The notes: generated by a model not told the origin, from the letters alone. DNA of 64,000 nt from Roseibium algicola (GCF_001999245.1 NZ_CP019630.1:558001-622000); one strand, 5' to 3'; shown: positions 15,902-25,390, counted from the first letter of the stretch. Numbers and translations are program-made.

Positions 15902-17067
15902 TGACAAGAGGTTCTTCCAAAGCCACAGCCCTGACAATCGGGCTGTCGGCACTGGTGCTGGTGGCGACGGAATTCGTCGTCATCGGCCTTGCGCCTGCAA
16001 TGTCGGCGCAGCTGGACATGACACCCTCGCAATCCGGCTGGCTGGTGACGTGGTTTGCCATTGGCTCCGCCCTCGCCGCGCCGTTCCTTTCCGCGTATCT
16101 GTCTGATACATCTCCGGCGAAGGTGCTCGGCTGGATGATGCTGCCCAACTCCGCCAACCTGATATTGATCGTATTGCCGAATTTCGAGCTTGCCGCCGCT
16201 CTCCGGGTCGCTCAGGGAGCGGCATTGCCGGTCTACATCAGTTTCGCAAGCTCTCACCTCTCCCAGGTGTATGGCGCCGGCAAAGGCGTCGCGAAAGTTT
16301 ACATCGGCGTTACGCTCGGTGTCGTCCTGGCGCCGTCTTGCGGAACATTCTTTGCAGAACGGTTTGGCTGGCAAACCCCTGTCGCAGGCCTTGGTTTGTT
16401 GTCAGTGGTCCTGCTGTTCGCCAATCTGAGGCTTCATTTGCCACCTTTCCAGGCAAAGACAGCCAGCGCACTTTCCCTGCTTCGCCGTCCATCGTTTCTC
16501 TGTCAGCTTTTCCTGTCTGTCTGCGTTTTCTCGGCAATGTTCGCTGGCTATTCGTATCTCACCAGCCTGTTGGCCAACGCCGGGCTTGAAGGAGATCAGA
16601 TGTCCATCGCGCTGCTGGTTTTCGGTGCAGCCGGCCTCGCCGGGAACTGGGTCGGAGGAAGGACTGCCGACCATGCGTTGGCCGGCGCCATTGTCGTTCC
16701 ATTGCTTGTTTCAGGCGGAGCCATGGCCTTCGGCCTTCTGGCGACTGCTCCCATCCTGCTTTTGACAGTCGTCCTGATTGCCTGGGGCATGGCCCACGCT
16801 GCCGGCTTCGTGCTGTCGCAGGTGCGCGTGATGACGGCAGGGCCTGATCACAAGAGTTTCGCGGCATCCATGAACATTGCAGCCGCCAATGTCGGCATTG
16901 CACTTGGTACCTTCGTGGGCGGATGGATGCTTGAAACGGGTGGCGTAGCCTCAATGAGCGCAACCGCAGCTCTGTTTGCATTACTATGTGTCGCAACGGT
17001 CATGTTGCTCGCAGCACTGCCCAAGCGGTTTCGCTCACCTGCCCCGGAGGCCGCAGACCGGATCTGA
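15901..17067 (+). CDS. MFS transporter (drug-efflux type)
   Basis: The product is about 388 residues with twelve predicted membrane segments. The N-terminus, LTIGLSALVLVATEFVVIGLAPAM followed by DMTPSQSGWLVTWFAIGSALAAP, is typical of the DHA1 family of proton-driven efflux pumps. It overlaps the preceding SDR gene by one base and is under the same divergent TetR regulator. Efflux of the compound sensed by TetR is the natural reading. The substrate is unknown. Confidence 0.85.
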   Translation: MTRGSSKATALTIGLSALVLVATEFVVIGLAPAMSAQLDMTPSQSGWLVTWFAIGSALAAPFLSAYLSDTSPAKVLGWMMLPNSANLILIVLPNFELAAALRVAQGAALPVYISFASSHLSQVYGAGKGVAKVYIGVTLGVVLAPSCGTFFAERFGWQTPVAGLGLLSVVLLFANLRLHLPPFQAKTASALSLLRRPSFLCQLFLSVCVFSAMFAGYSYLTSLLANAGLEGDQMSIALLVFGAAGLAGNWVGGRTADHALAGAIVVPLLVSGGAMAFGLLATAPILLLTVVLIAWGMAHAAGFVLSQVRVMTAGPDHKSFAASMNIAAANVGIALGTFVGGWMLETGGVASMSATAALFALLCVATVMLLAALPKRFRSPAPEAADRI

Positions 17068-17122
17068 ACCAAGCGCACCAACTGAACGTCACCGAGAACC
17101 TGTTGTCTGCTGAACAGTTATG

Positions 17123-17141
17123 TCCACTGAGCTTCAGTGGA
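17123..17141. terminator. Small hairpin between convergent MFS and lysE genes
   Basis: An 8-bp perfect stem, TCCACTGA with TCAGTGGA around loop GCT, lies 56 bp past the MFS stop and 50 bp from the lysE stop. There is no T-run on either side, so termination strength is doubtful. Confidence 0.35.
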
Positions 17142-17190
17142 AATTGTCCTGAAAGCTTGAAACAGGCAGTTGGCAGCGAGGTCTTTCCGC

Positions 17191-17811
17191 TCAAGGCCGG
17201 AATGTAGCCAGTTTGTAGGCTGCGAAGGAGAAGAAGACGCCCAGCGTTGCACTTATCCAGCGCTGACTGCGCCGATAGAAGCGGATGACGGGTGCGCTTG
17301 AAAACGTTACTGCATAGGCGACATGCCCGATGATGGAAATTGCCGTACTCAGGCCAATCAGCAGCAGACCGCCCCATAGCGGCGTATCAGCGCCCAGGCC
17401 TATCCCGACAATCGCGATCCAATGCAGTGCCGCCTTCGGGTTGGTCATCTGTATAGCGAGCCCCTGCAGGAACAGATTGCGTCCCCTTGCACCGGTCACA
17501 TGCATTGCGTTGGCCGGCCTTGAAGCCGCACGGAATGCCTTGAATGCCAACCACAACAGGTAGGCCGCCCCGAAAATCTTCAGAACGGTAACGGCCTGGG
17601 CATAAGCGGCAATCAGTGCAGTCAGTCCGGCAACCGTGAAGGTTGCCCATAGACCGGAGCCTGCGCCTACACCCAACGCGAGCTGGGTGCCGGACTTGCG
17701 ACCACGTTCCATCGACGTCCCGATGATGGCGAGGATGTTTGGTCCAATGCTGATGAAACCAAGAGAGAAGATGCCGAGAGCCAGAAAAAGGCTCGCAAGA
17801 TGATCGTTCAT
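17191..17811 (-). CDS. LysE family amino acid exporter
   Basis: The product is 206 residues with about six membrane segments. The opening FISIGPNILAIIGTSMERGRKSGTQLALGVGAGSGLW is the LysE/RhtB signature (P-x-x-x-x-x after a G-P-N). Members export amino acids or homoserine lactones by proton antiport. The substrate cannot be assigned. The gene is monocistronic, convergent with the MFS gene. Start ATG 17811 lies behind a GGAGGG-like site (revcomp of ccctcc). Confidence 0.85.
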   Translation of the reverse strand: MNDHLASLFLALGIFSLGFISIGPNILAIIGTSMERGRKSGTQLALGVGAGSGLWATFTVAGLTALIAAYAQAVTVLKIFGAAYLLWLAFKAFRAASRPANAMHVTGARGRNLFLQGLAIQMTNPKAALHWIAIVGIGLGADTPLWGGLLLIGLSTAISIIGHVAYAVTFSSAPVIRFYRRSQRWISATLGVFFSFAAYKLATFRP

Positions 17812-17883
17812 TGCCCCTCCCGGGTGTGGATGGCATTACGTGCGCAACAGCGCTTCGGCCCGATCAGAGCACTCAACGTGCCT

Positions 17884-18279
17884 TCAGTCCAGAAAGGTCC
17901 AGCTATCCGCGCCATCGAAGTGACGCAGCCCGATGGCCTCGATGGTTCCAGGAGGCGCTAGCCGGAGGTTGACTGCCAACCGATCGGGAAACTCAGCCGA
18001 CAGGCTTTGCCAGTGGGTGGTGCAGCCGCAAGTGCTGCAGGTGTGGAAAGCCAGTCCCTTGTCGCCCCAGACGTAGCTGAGTGTTGCTCCGGGGGCCGCC
18101 TTGATCTCGATATCGCCAGCTTCGCCATGCCCCCAGACGGTGCCCAGTCGGCGGCAGATGGAGCAGTTGCATTCGACGGCTTGTCGAGGCGGTGTCTTCA
18201 TTTCGTAATACACCGCCCCGCAATGGCAGGAACCGGTGATGGGCAGCTCAACTTTCGGCGCTGTCCCCTCACCGCTCAT
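17884..18279 (-). CDS. GFA family protein (glutathione-dependent formaldehyde-activating-like)
   Basis: The product is 131 residues. Zinc ligands of the GFA/CENP-V fold are present: GSCHCGAVYYE, CNCSICRRLG and HTCSTCGCTTHW. The family includes S-(hydroxymethyl)glutathione synthase, but most members have other or unknown roles. Cytoplasmic. It lies 4 bp after the gatB start-to-stop unit (gatB ends downstream at 18284 on the same strand), so it is upstream-transcribed and may be cotranscribed with gatB. Confidence 0.82.
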   Translation of the reverse strand: MSGEGTAPKVELPITGSCHCGAVYYEMKTPPRQAVECNCSICRRLGTVWGHGEAGDIEIKAAPGATLSYVWGDKGLAFHTCSTCGCTTHWQSLSAEFPDRLAVNLRLAPPGTIEAIGLRHFDGADSWTFLD

Positions 18280-18283
18280 GGTC

Positions 18284-19765
18284 TTACTCCAGACCGATCT
18301 TCTGCTTCAGCATGTCGCTGACGGCCTGCGGGTTGGCCTTGCCCTGGGACTGTTTCATCACCTGGCCGACGAACCACCCGAGAAGACCCGGCTTGGCGAT
18401 TGCCTGCTGAACCTTGTCCGGGTTTGCGGCAATGATTTCGTCGACGATGGCTTCAATCGCACCAAGGTCGGTCACCTGCTTCATGCCACGTTCTTCGACG
18501 ATCTTCGCCGGGTCGCCACCTTCGGTCCACACGATCTCGAACAGGTCCTTGGCGATCTTGCCGGAGATGACGCCGTCCTTGATCAGATCGACGATACCGC
18601 CAAGCTGCGCCGCGGAAACCGGGCTGGTCGAAAGGTCCTTGCCTTCCTTGTTCAGGCGGCCGAAGAGCTCGTTGATCACCCAGTTGGCAGCCAGTTTGGC
18701 GTCGCGGCCCTTGGCGACTTCCTCGAAGAAATCGGCAGAAGCTTTTTCGGCAATCAGGATCTCGGCGTCATAGGCGGTGAGGCCATAGTCGCCCATGAAG
18801 CGGTTCTTCTTGTCGTCCGGCAGTTCCGGCAGGTGCTGTGCCAGTTCGTCGACGAACGCCTGCGTGAACTCCAGCGGCAGCAGGTCGGGATCCGGGAAAT
18901 AGCGGTAGTCATGCGCTTCTTCCTTGGACCGCATGGACCGTGTTTCGCCCTTCACAGCATCGAACAGGCGGGTTTCCTGATCGACGGAGCCGCCGTCTTC
19001 AAGAAGTGCTACCTGGCGACGTGCTTCATATTCAATGGCCTGGCCGACAAAGCGGATCGAGTTGACGTTCTTGATCTCGCAGCGCGTACCGAATTCACCG
19101 CCCGGACGGCGGACGGAAACGTTGACATCGGCGCGCATGGACCCCTGGTCCATGTTGCCGTCGCAGGTGCCGAGATAGCGCAGGATAGTGCGCAACTTGG
19201 TCAGATAGGCTTTTGCCTCGTCGGAAGACCGCAGGTCCGGCTTGGAGACGATTTCCATCAGCGCCACGCCGGAACGGTTCAAGTCAACGAATGACATGGT
19301 CGGATGCTGGTCGTGCAGAGACTTGCCGGCGTCCTGCTCAAGGTGCAGGCGCTCCACACCGATCTCGACCTGTTCGTCCGGCATGTCGAGAAGGATCTTG
19401 CCTTCTCCGACAATCGGCTGCTTGAACTGGGAGATCTGGTAGCCCTGCGGCAAATCCGGATAGAAATAGTTCTTGCGGTCGAACACGGACTTCAGATTGA
19501 TCTCGGCCTTGAGACCGAGGCCGGTGCGGATCGCCTGACGCACGCATTCCTCGTTGATCACCGGCAGCATGCCCGGCATGGCCGCGTCCACGAGGCTGAC
19601 GTTATCGTTGGGGTCCTTGCCGAATTCCGTTGAGGCGCCGGAAAAGAGCTTGGCTTCGGACGTGACCTGGGCATGGACTTCCATACCGATCACGATTTCC
19701 CAATCGCCCGTCGCGCCCTTGATGAATTTCTTCGGATCGGGTGTGCGTACGTCGACAATCGTCAT
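18284..19765 (-). CDS. gatB: Aspartyl/glutamyl-tRNA amidotransferase subunit B
   Basis: The product is about 493 residues, the usual GatB length. Characteristic stretches are [52 protein letters not shown] and [35 protein letters not shown]. The C-terminal YqeY/GatB tail domain is present. With GatA and GatC, which are not in the window, it converts misacylated Glu-tRNA(Gln) or Asp-tRNA(Asn). It carries the kinase/transamidase active site and a zinc site. I prefer the ATG at 19765 over a TTG at 19774. Essential housekeeping gene. Confidence 0.96.
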   Translation of the reverse strand: MTIVDVRTPDPKKFIKGATGDWEIVIGMEVHAQVTSEAKLFSGASTEFGKDPNDNVSLVDAAMPGMLPVINEECVRQAIRTGLGLKAEINLKSVFDRKNYFYPDLPQGYQISQFKQPIVGEGKILLDMPDEQVEIGVERLHLEQDAGKSLHDQHPTMSFVDLNRSGVALMEIVSKPDLRSSDEAKAYLTKLRTILRYLGTCDGNMDQGSMRADVNVSVRRPGGEFGTRCEIKNVNSIRFVGQAIEYEARRQVALLEDGGSVDQETRLFDAVKGETRSMRSKEEAHDYRYFPDPDLLPLEFTQAFVDELAQHLPELPDDKKNRFMGDYGLTAYDAEILIAEKASADFFEEVAKGRDAKLAANWVINELFGRLNKEGKDLSTSPVSAAQLGGIVDLIKDGVISGKIAKDLFEIVWTEGGDPAKIVEERGMKQVTDLGAIEAIVDEIIAANPDKVQQAIAKPGLLGWFVGQVMKQSQGKANPQAVSDMLKQKIGLE

Positions 19766-20117
19766 AGTCGTCAAAAATCCTGTTCGTTTTGATTTCGCGT
19801 CTGGTCAACCAGCTGGAAAGACATGCTGCGGCGCGAATTTGTAGCCGTTTGATGACCTAGTCGGGAATTGTCCTGGCTGCAAGGTTTTCCTTGCCTGAAG
19901 CGTCAGCTTTCGCACAGCAGGACGCGCCTTTCCTGTCTGCTTGCCTGGCAATCGCGCATTGCGAAGCGTTGCAACAAGCATCCGTGTCGCCACGGACGAG
20001 CGGAATGCCCCCCCGGCCTGATCATTTCCAGAGCCAGGAAACACGACCAACATGCGTGCAACGGAAGGTCACAGTGGCAATTGCTTTGTCAGCGCGACAA
20101 GACTCAGCCTTGCGCCA
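19766..20117. other. 352-bp intergenic region
   Basis: Between gatB and the FlhB-like gene. An 82-codon frame on the minus strand (19805-20053) has odd composition and no ribosome site, so I do not call it. Nothing else is recognised. Confidence 0.35.
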
Positions 20118-20402
20118 TCATTCCTGCGGCGGGTGCTTGGCCTGGCCAGTCCGCATGATGAAGCCGATCAGCACGGCGACCGCCTGATAAAGCTCGATCG
20201 GAATTTCCTGGTCGACCTCAATCTGCGACAGGGCCTCAGCCATCATCGGGTTCTGTTCAATCGGCACGCCAGCTTCCCGCGCAAGACGTTCGATCTGTTC
20301 AGCCATGGAGCCCGCGCCTTTGGCGGTAACAACGGGAGCGCCCTCGTTCTCATATTGCAGTGCGACCGCAAGCTTCTTCCCGGATTTGTCCTTTTCACTC
20401 AT
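20118..20402 (-). CDS. FlhB C-terminal-domain-like export switch protein
   Basis: The product is 94 residues, matching only the cytoplasmic C-terminal domain of FlhB/EscU: KLAVALQYENEGAPVVTAKGAGSMAEQIERLAREAGVPIEQNPMMAEAL and then VDQEIPIELYQAVAVLIGFI. The NPTH autocleavage motif and all membrane helices are absent; the protein begins after that point. Stand-alone FlhB-C proteins (FlhX, YlqH) can partly replace the cleaved FlhB domain in flagellar export. It follows a FliK-like gene by 13 bp, the same pairing as ylqG-ylqH in Bacillus. No other flagellar gene lies in the window. Confidence 0.85.
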   Translation of the reverse strand: MSEKDKSGKKLAVALQYENEGAPVVTAKGAGSMAEQIERLAREAGVPIEQNPMMAEALSQIEVDQEIPIELYQAVAVLIGFIMRTGQAKHPPQE

Positions 20403-20415
20403 TGCCGGTTCCGTC

Positions 20416-22953
20416 TCACGATTGCCTGTCGATCAATGCGCCGTATTTGGCCGCTGTTCTGGGTGGGAGCCCCCGGATCAGCCGCAGTTCCTGAAGATCC
20501 AGCCCCGCATCGGCAAAAGCGGCTTCCATGGTTTCGCGAACAGCGTTCAGGCTGTCGAAGGTTTCCTTGCGATCCACCCACAAGCTGGCATAGGTACCGC
20601 CGCCGCGCAGACTGATGGCAGCTTCCAGCGGTCCTGTCGCGGTCAGATCGAGTGCAAACCGCAGCCGCCAGGCGGGTTCCCCCTCATCATCTTCCTGGTT
20701 TCCGGCCCCATCGCGGCCGACCTGCATTTGCATCACGGCCGTTTCATTGCCAAACGCGAGCGGCAGCTCAACCACAAGATCCATCGGACGGGACGCTGCG
20801 CGCGGTCCATCGTCCCTGGACAGTTTCGTATTGCTGAGCTGCGTCAGCCGCAGGCGCGCCAGGGCCGAATCCGTTTCCTTCAGAAGTGCCTGCAGATTTT
20901 GCGAAGCAGCTCCTGCCCAGAACCCGCTGCTGGTCTGTTGCGCCTGGCCTTGTGGTGCACCATGCCGGGATGGCGCCGGAGGCTGTCCTGCGGGGTGGGT
21001 GATTTCAGAGCGGGCACCCAACTGCTGAAGCAGTGCCTTGAACGACAAAAGGGCGGATTTCAAATCCGGCAGCGCGACTTGACCCTGCGGCTGCGCTCCG
21101 GAAGGCAGGGACAATTGTGCTTCGCGAAACTGTCCGGACAATCTTACAGCCTGTTGCAGATCCTGCGCGGTCGGTGCCTGGGCCGACGACAAGCGTAGAC
21201 CAAGAATCTGCTGCATTGCCTTGACCACGGGATCCGGCAAAGAAACGTTCCCGCTGTTCTGCGCGGACATCAGGCTTCCTATCTGGGCGAAAAGGCTCCC
21301 AAGGCCGGCCTGCTGCTCACTGAGCGGTTGCTTCAGCAATTCGGCAATCTTATTGGCAGGCTGCTGCCCCACCCCTGAAGCCTGCGCGGTTGGGTTCGGG
21401 GCTCCCGCAGTCGGCACGGATGCACCAACGGATGCAGGATAAGTCTGAGGGATCGCCGTTCGCGTCAGGACTACGGGCTGTCCTCCAACTGTCTGAAATG
21501 CGCCGTTTGACTGCCCTGTAGCTTGATTGGGCACGCCTGTGCCAGGCAGGCTTGCAGCTGGAGGAGAAGCGGAGTTGGCACCCGCCCCCGCGGCGGTTGA
21601 TGCGAATTGCGAGCCCTGGACAGGCGTTGATCCAGGCGGCCCCCCCGACTGGGTATTTGCCTGCACCGTGCTTGATACCGGCGCTCCGGCCCCTGCACCT
21701 GCCGGAACCTGACCGGGCGCTTTTCCGGGGACTGCACTTTGCACACCAGCGGCGCTTGTGGCAGGTGCAGGCGCGTTTCCTGAAGCAGCCCCCACTGGAG
21801 CTGCCGGATTACCTTGTAAAGGCGGCGGTGCTGGCGTTGCCAGCGTGCCCGCAGAAACCGTGGATGGTGGTGCCTGAACAGAACCAGCGGCAGGTGAAAC
21901 TGCGGCAGCGTTCGCTACGGGCTGGTTCACCGATGTTCCGGGTTGCGTGGGCATGCCTGTAACCGTTGAGGCAACTGCTGCCGGCTGCGAAACCGGTTGT
22001 CCACCGGTCAGGTTCGACAGGCTCGCCGCACCTTGTCCGGTAGCAGCCGTAACAGGTACGCCTCCCCCCGACGGCACTTGCCCAGCCGCAGACCCTGCCG
22101 GAGGTGCAGGCTGTCCCGGTTGAGAGATCCCGGAAGATGGCGTGCCCACCGGTGGCGCGGTAGCGACTTGCGGCTGCGCGGGCCCACCCGAAAGGCCATT
22201 TGGCGCAGGTGCGGAACCCTGGGACGGGGCAGCAGCTGGCTGCGTCGACGCCGAGTTCTGCGTAGAAGCCCCTGCCGGAGGTGTCACTCCAGCGATTGTT
22301 TGTCCAGATGCTCCTGTCGGCGGAAGAGGCTGACCGGTTGCGACGTTTCCTGAAGCCGGAGGCTGCGCGGCGCCGGCCGCCGGCGGAGCGCTGGTTGGCG
22401 AAGACGCCCCCGGCAGAGGTGTTTGCGGCAAGGTCTGGGGATTGCCGGCAGTCTGGCCCGGAGCCGTGTTGACCGAAAGGACCTGAACCAGATGCGCCAG
22501 AACCGGCGACGGCCGCGGATAGGCGGTTGCCGTTGAAGGTTGCGGTTGCAGGGGCGCTCCGGATTCGGATTGCCCAGGAGCCTGGCCGGTCTGGCCCTTT
22601 GACGCCTGTACTTGGGGTGCTTGAGCTTGGGATGCTTGGGCTTGGGATGCTTGGGCTTGAGAAGCTGTCGCCGGCGCGGAAGGTTGCTGCTGCGGCTGCT
22701 CCTTGCCCACAGTGATCAGGATCGCAGGTTGCTGTTTGGAGCCGCTGACGGTAACTGTAACCTCGCCGCCTTCAGGAAGTGGTGCGGGAACACGCAGCTC
22801 CAGTTTTGCGTCGGGTGTCGCAAGGCGCACCACACCACCCGGCAGGTTTGCCTCAACCTTGGCCTTGAGTTCCGTTCCCGGCACAAGTCCCTGAGTTACT
22901 GTGCCATTGCCGGTTGCCTGGGGCAGCGGCGAGGCGCTTACCGTTTCAACCAT
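20416..22953 (-). CDS. FliK-like hook-length control protein with very long low-complexity region
   Basis: The product is 845 residues. A short beta-rich N-terminal domain (about 1-80) is followed by about 470 residues rich in Pro, Ala, Gln, Gly and Ser, including SQAQA tandem repeats near residue 100. A structured C-terminal domain from about 565 follows, with PMDLVVELPLAFGNETAVMQMQV and LDLTATGPLEAAISLRGGG. That C-terminal part is the FliK_C type, which contacts FlhB to switch export specificity. The adjacent FlhB-C gene supports this. It resembles Bacillus YlqG rather than canonical FliK in context. Cytoplasmic or secreted. Confidence 0.78.
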   Translation of the reverse strand: MVETVSASPLPQATGNGTVTQGLVPGTELKAKVEANLPGGVVRLATPDAKLELRVPAPLPEGGEVTVTVSGSKQQPAILITVGKEQPQQQPSAPATASQAQASQAQASQAQAPQVQASKGQTGQAPGQSESGAPLQPQPSTATAYPRPSPVLAHLVQVLSVNTAPGQTAGNPQTLPQTPLPGASSPTSAPPAAGAAQPPASGNVATGQPLPPTGASGQTIAGVTPPAGASTQNSASTQPAAAPSQGSAPAPNGLSGGPAQPQVATAPPVGTPSSGISQPGQPAPPAGSAAGQVPSGGGVPVTAATGQGAASLSNLTGGQPVSQPAAVASTVTGMPTQPGTSVNQPVANAAAVSPAAGSVQAPPSTVSAGTLATPAPPPLQGNPAAPVGAASGNAPAPATSAAGVQSAVPGKAPGQVPAGAGAGAPVSSTVQANTQSGGPPGSTPVQGSQFASTAAGAGANSASPPAASLPGTGVPNQATGQSNGAFQTVGGQPVVLTRTAIPQTYPASVGASVPTAGAPNPTAQASGVGQQPANKIAELLKQPLSEQQAGLGSLFAQIGSLMSAQNSGNVSLPDPVVKAMQQILGLRLSSAQAPTAQDLQQAVRLSGQFREAQLSLPSGAQPQGQVALPDLKSALLSFKALLQQLGARSEITHPAGQPPAPSRHGAPQGQAQQTSSGFWAGAASQNLQALLKETDSALARLRLTQLSNTKLSRDDGPRAASRPMDLVVELPLAFGNETAVMQMQVGRDGAGNQEDDEGEPAWRLRFALDLTATGPLEAAISLRGGGTYASLWVDRKETFDSLNAVRETMEAAFADAGLDLQELRLIRGLPPRTAAKYGALIDRQS

Positions 22954-23199
22954 CCCACCGTCTCCAGGTGTTGCGGCGCTCCGATTTGCAGGAGGCGGCC
23001 TGGCAGGGGTTCAGAATCATGAACCTGCAGTATGGCTGGTTTCGCAATGCTTGCCCAGAGTTGACCCTGATCAAGGTAACGCAGGTGTTTCTGCTGCATT
23101 GTGTCCTTCATAACCGGTGCCGGAAACCAGAGCGGCATCAAGAGACAGAAGGCCTTGGCAGACAATGTCTGCACATGTCCCGTCGGAAGGAGAAACGGC

Positions 23200-23451
23200 T
23201 TGAACTGGATGGATCGCCTCAACGAACGCGCGGAACTGATGGGCAGGATGCTGGACACAATCGGCGCGATGAACCACGTCCCGACCGGTGTGCACACGGG
23301 TGCGGCGTTAAGGTCTGCCGCCTATCGATGCATCAACTGCAGCGAAACCGAAGCCTGTCGTGCCTGGCTTGAACGCCATCCCGATGGCGCGGATGAAGCC
23401 CTGCCGAACTGTCCCAACGCTCCCCTGTTCAACAGCTGGATCGACAGCTGA
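23200..23451 (+). CDS. DUF6455 family small cysteine protein
   Basis: The product is about 83 residues. It shows RAELMGRMLDTIG, YRCINCSETEACRAWL and PNCPNAPLFNSW. The CxxC...C pattern followed by CPN is typical of DUF6455, a small alphaproteobacterial family of unknown function, perhaps metal-binding. A TTG at 23200 lies seven bases after AAGGAGA and fits better than the ATG at 23209, which has no ribosome site at proper distance. No signal peptide. It lies divergent from the FliK-like gene and converges on the next membrane protein gene. Confidence 0.7.
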   Translation: MNWMDRLNERAELMGRMLDTIGAMNHVPTGVHTGAALRSAAYRCINCSETEACRAWLERHPDGADEALPNCPNAPLFNSWIDS

Positions 23452-23470
23452 AAACGCGGCAGCACCGGCT

Positions 23471-23773
23471 TCAGGCGCGCTTCACGCGGCGGCTGAGCCA
23501 ATAGGTCACGGCAGACGCAATCAAACCGCCGACAAAGCGGAACGGAAAGACAGCCAGCGCACCGGCATCATGCGCAAAAGGCTGCGGCACGGGCAGCGCG
23601 CCAATCGCCACATCCAGAATGAGCGTCAGCGCTGCCGCCGCGAATCCCGCGATCCAGAGCTTTTGCAGCCGGTCGGCCTTCCACCCCAGATACCCGCCGA
23701 TCAGCAGCGCAAACGGGTTGAGCAGGCCAGCAAGGCCGAAGAGGTCGTACCAGGTTTCTGAAAGCGTCATCAT
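23471..23773 (-). CDS. Small membrane protein of unknown function
   Basis: The product is 100 residues with three hydrophobic segments: LFGLAGLLNPFALLIGGYLGW, LWIAGFAAAALTLILDVAIGALPV and VFPFRFVGGLIASAVTYWL. A basic tail follows (SRRVKRA). Inner-membrane location is likely. The ATG at 23773 follows GAGGAAGCC. I do not recognise the family. It ends 20 bp from the convergent DUF6455 gene. Confidence 0.6.
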   Translation of the reverse strand: MMTLSETWYDLFGLAGLLNPFALLIGGYLGWKADRLQKLWIAGFAAAALTLILDVAIGALPVPQPFAHDAGALAVFPFRFVGGLIASAVTYWLSRRVKRA

Positions 23774-24059
23774 GGCTTCCTCATAGCCTTGTGCGGGACA
23801 AAATGCGAGCCGGTTTCCAAGTTTAAGGACATAAGTCCGGCGGCAAATTGCTGCAGTCTCGTCTCAGCAGTTGGGCGTAAAGCCATGTAATTGAATGAAA
23901 CAGTCCCATTTTCCTGGCATAACGCGGGGACATGACCCTCAGCTCACCTAAATTTAGACGGTTTTGTACAGCAAAACTCTGTGCTACTTTTGTGAATGCA
24001 AGTATTTGACATGCATTGCCTCTGGCAGCTCCCATTCCTTAAATTAAGTTTTAAAGGCC

Positions 24060-24314
24060 ATGACTTTACTCTCATCTATTGAAACAGACGACCCAACAGT
24101 CGACACGCTCTTCAAGACCGACCGACGCCTTGCCATATTGTGCAATCACTGTGGCCGGTTCCGTTACATGAACTTTTCACGGTTCACCGGAGACCAGAAA
24201 GTCTCGTCCTTGAGCGAAACACTTACTTGCGCTTCCTGCGGCTCGCGGGATGTCGAGGCCATTGCGGTTTCCCGCAACCCGGACAACGGCTACTGGCCGG
24301 CTGAACACAGCTGA
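24060..24314 (+). CDS. Small zinc-ribbon protein
   Basis: The product is 84 residues. Two CxxC pairs (LCNHCGR near residue 28 and TCASCGS near 56) spaced by about 28 residues form a zinc ribbon. RRLAILCNHCGRFRYMN suggests a nucleic-acid or protein-contact ribbon. No other domain. Family unknown to me; similar short ribbons are frequent in Hyphomicrobiales. Monocistronic, with AT-rich upstream DNA. Confidence 0.6.
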   Translation: MTLLSSIETDDPTVDTLFKTDRRLAILCNHCGRFRYMNFSRFTGDQKVSSLSETLTCASCGSRDVEAIAVSRNPDNGYWPAEHS

Positions 24315-24510
24315 AGCGTTTTCACCCGGTCGAACCAGGAAATCGAAATCCTGCGTTTCCAGATCGCAGCAGATTTGCAACAGCCTCTGCAAATCTCCCA
24401 GCCTCACCGCTGCATTGAGCCTCGGCGCGTTGTCGCGTTTGGCAGCGTGTGCTAAGGGCCTTCCCTCCAACTGAGAGGTTTTATGCGCGGATTGCAACAG
24501 TCCCGGTAGA

Positions 24511-24532
24511 CCCCGGCTGACGTCAGTCGGGG
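24511..24532. promoter_or_regulatory. 22-bp near-perfect palindrome upstream of the UPF0386 gene
   Basis: CCCCGGCTGACGTCAGTCGGGG is symmetric except for one position pair. It lies between the zinc-ribbon gene and the UPF0386 gene, 77 bp before the latter's start. It may be an operator, or a hairpin ending the upstream transcript, although no T-run follows. Confidence 0.4.
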
Positions 24533-24608
24533 CCAGTCACATCAGCACTGCAGGCGATTAGCTGCGGTGACTGAAGATCTGTGCATACTTTCAGGCAAAT
24601 TCAAATCA

Positions 24609-24866
24609 ATGGACATTTCCAAAGCCGAGCAGCGGGTCCTCCACCTGCTGGCTCAAGGCGGCTATATCCTTCTGGAAAAGGATGAGGATGGCCGTGTCAT
24701 CAAACATGAAACCGTCACCCGTGAAGGCTGGTTCTGGAGCGGCTGCTCACCACAGCTTTTCCATAAGCTGAAATACAAACGGCTGATCGCCTCCAGGAAC
24801 AGCGGCCCTTATCGGATCACGCCGCTGGGTCTGAAACGTGTAAGGGCTCAACTGGACAACAGGTGA
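24609..24866 (+). CDS. UPF0386 / YjhX-like protein
   Basis: The product is 85 residues. The order MDISKAEQRVLHLLAQGG, REGWFWSGCS, FHKLKYKRLI and closing PYRITPLGLKRVRAQLDNR matches the YjhX/UPF0386 family along its whole length, a winged-helix-like fold. E. coli YjhX is listed as a putative toxin partnered with the acetyltransferase YjhQ. No such partner is adjacent here, so a stand-alone DNA-binding role is equally likely. The ATG at 24609 starts the family domain. Confidence 0.82.
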   Translation: MDISKAEQRVLHLLAQGGYILLEKDEDGRVIKHETVTREGWFWSGCSPQLFHKLKYKRLIASRNSGPYRITPLGLKRVRAQLDNR

Positions 24867-24925
24867 AATCAGGAGCCGGGACAGCCTATTGGCGTCCCGG
24901 CAACTTTTCCAAAGCCGCTTGTGAG

Positions 24926-25390
24926 TCAGTCCCTGGCGAAATCCGGACGATCGCCAAGGAGAAAGCGGGGGCCACGTCCCTTGCTGGCCGCTGCGTCTCC
25001 TGCGTTGTAGAGCTGGCAAGTTTTCATAGACAGGCATCCGCAGCCGATGCAGCCATCAAGCTTGTTGCGCAAGGCGGTCATCCGTTCGATTTTCCGATCA
25101 AGGTGAGATCGGAAATCTCTGCTGATCCTTGTCCAGTCCGCCTTGGTCGGTGCCCGCCCCTCCGGCAACCTTTGGAGCTGCGCCGCGATCTCCGCAATCG
25201 AGAACCCGAATTCCTGTGCGACCAGTACAAAGGACAGGCGCCTGATGTCGGCCCTTAAGAATCGCCGCTGGCCGCCAGCGTTCCGGCTTGGGTGCACCAG
25301 TCCCTTCTCTTCGTAAAACCGGATCGCCGAAACGGACAGTCCCGTCCGCTCGGACAGATCCCCGATGGTTAGAAGATCGGTGCCTTTCAT
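24926..25390 (-). CDS. soxR: Redox-sensitive transcriptional activator SoxR
   Basis: The product is 154 residues. The MerR-type helix-turn-helix is at the N-terminus (LTIGDLSERTGLSVSAIRFYEEKGLV). A dimer helix follows, then the [2Fe-2S] ligands C114, C117, C119 and C125 in CIGCGCLSMKTC, diagnostic of SoxR. It is activated by redox-cycling compounds. It is divergent from the VOC gene and a SoxR box lies in the shared promoter, so that gene is its likely target. E. coli-type soxS is not present, as usual outside enterics. The ATG at 25390 is preferred to an upstream TTG. Confidence 0.93.
   Translation of the reverse strand: MKGTDLLTIGDLSERTGLSVSAIRFYEEKGLVHPSRNAGGQRRFLRADIRRLSFVLVAQEFGFSIAEIAAQLQRLPEGRAPTKADWTRISRDFRSHLDRKIERMTALRNKLDGCIGCGCLSMKTCQLYNAGDAAASKGRGPRFLLGDRPDFARD

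Noticed and set aside
19805..20053. 82-codon minus-strand frame between gatB and the FlhB-like gene
   Set aside because: No ribosome site, odd composition and no family match.
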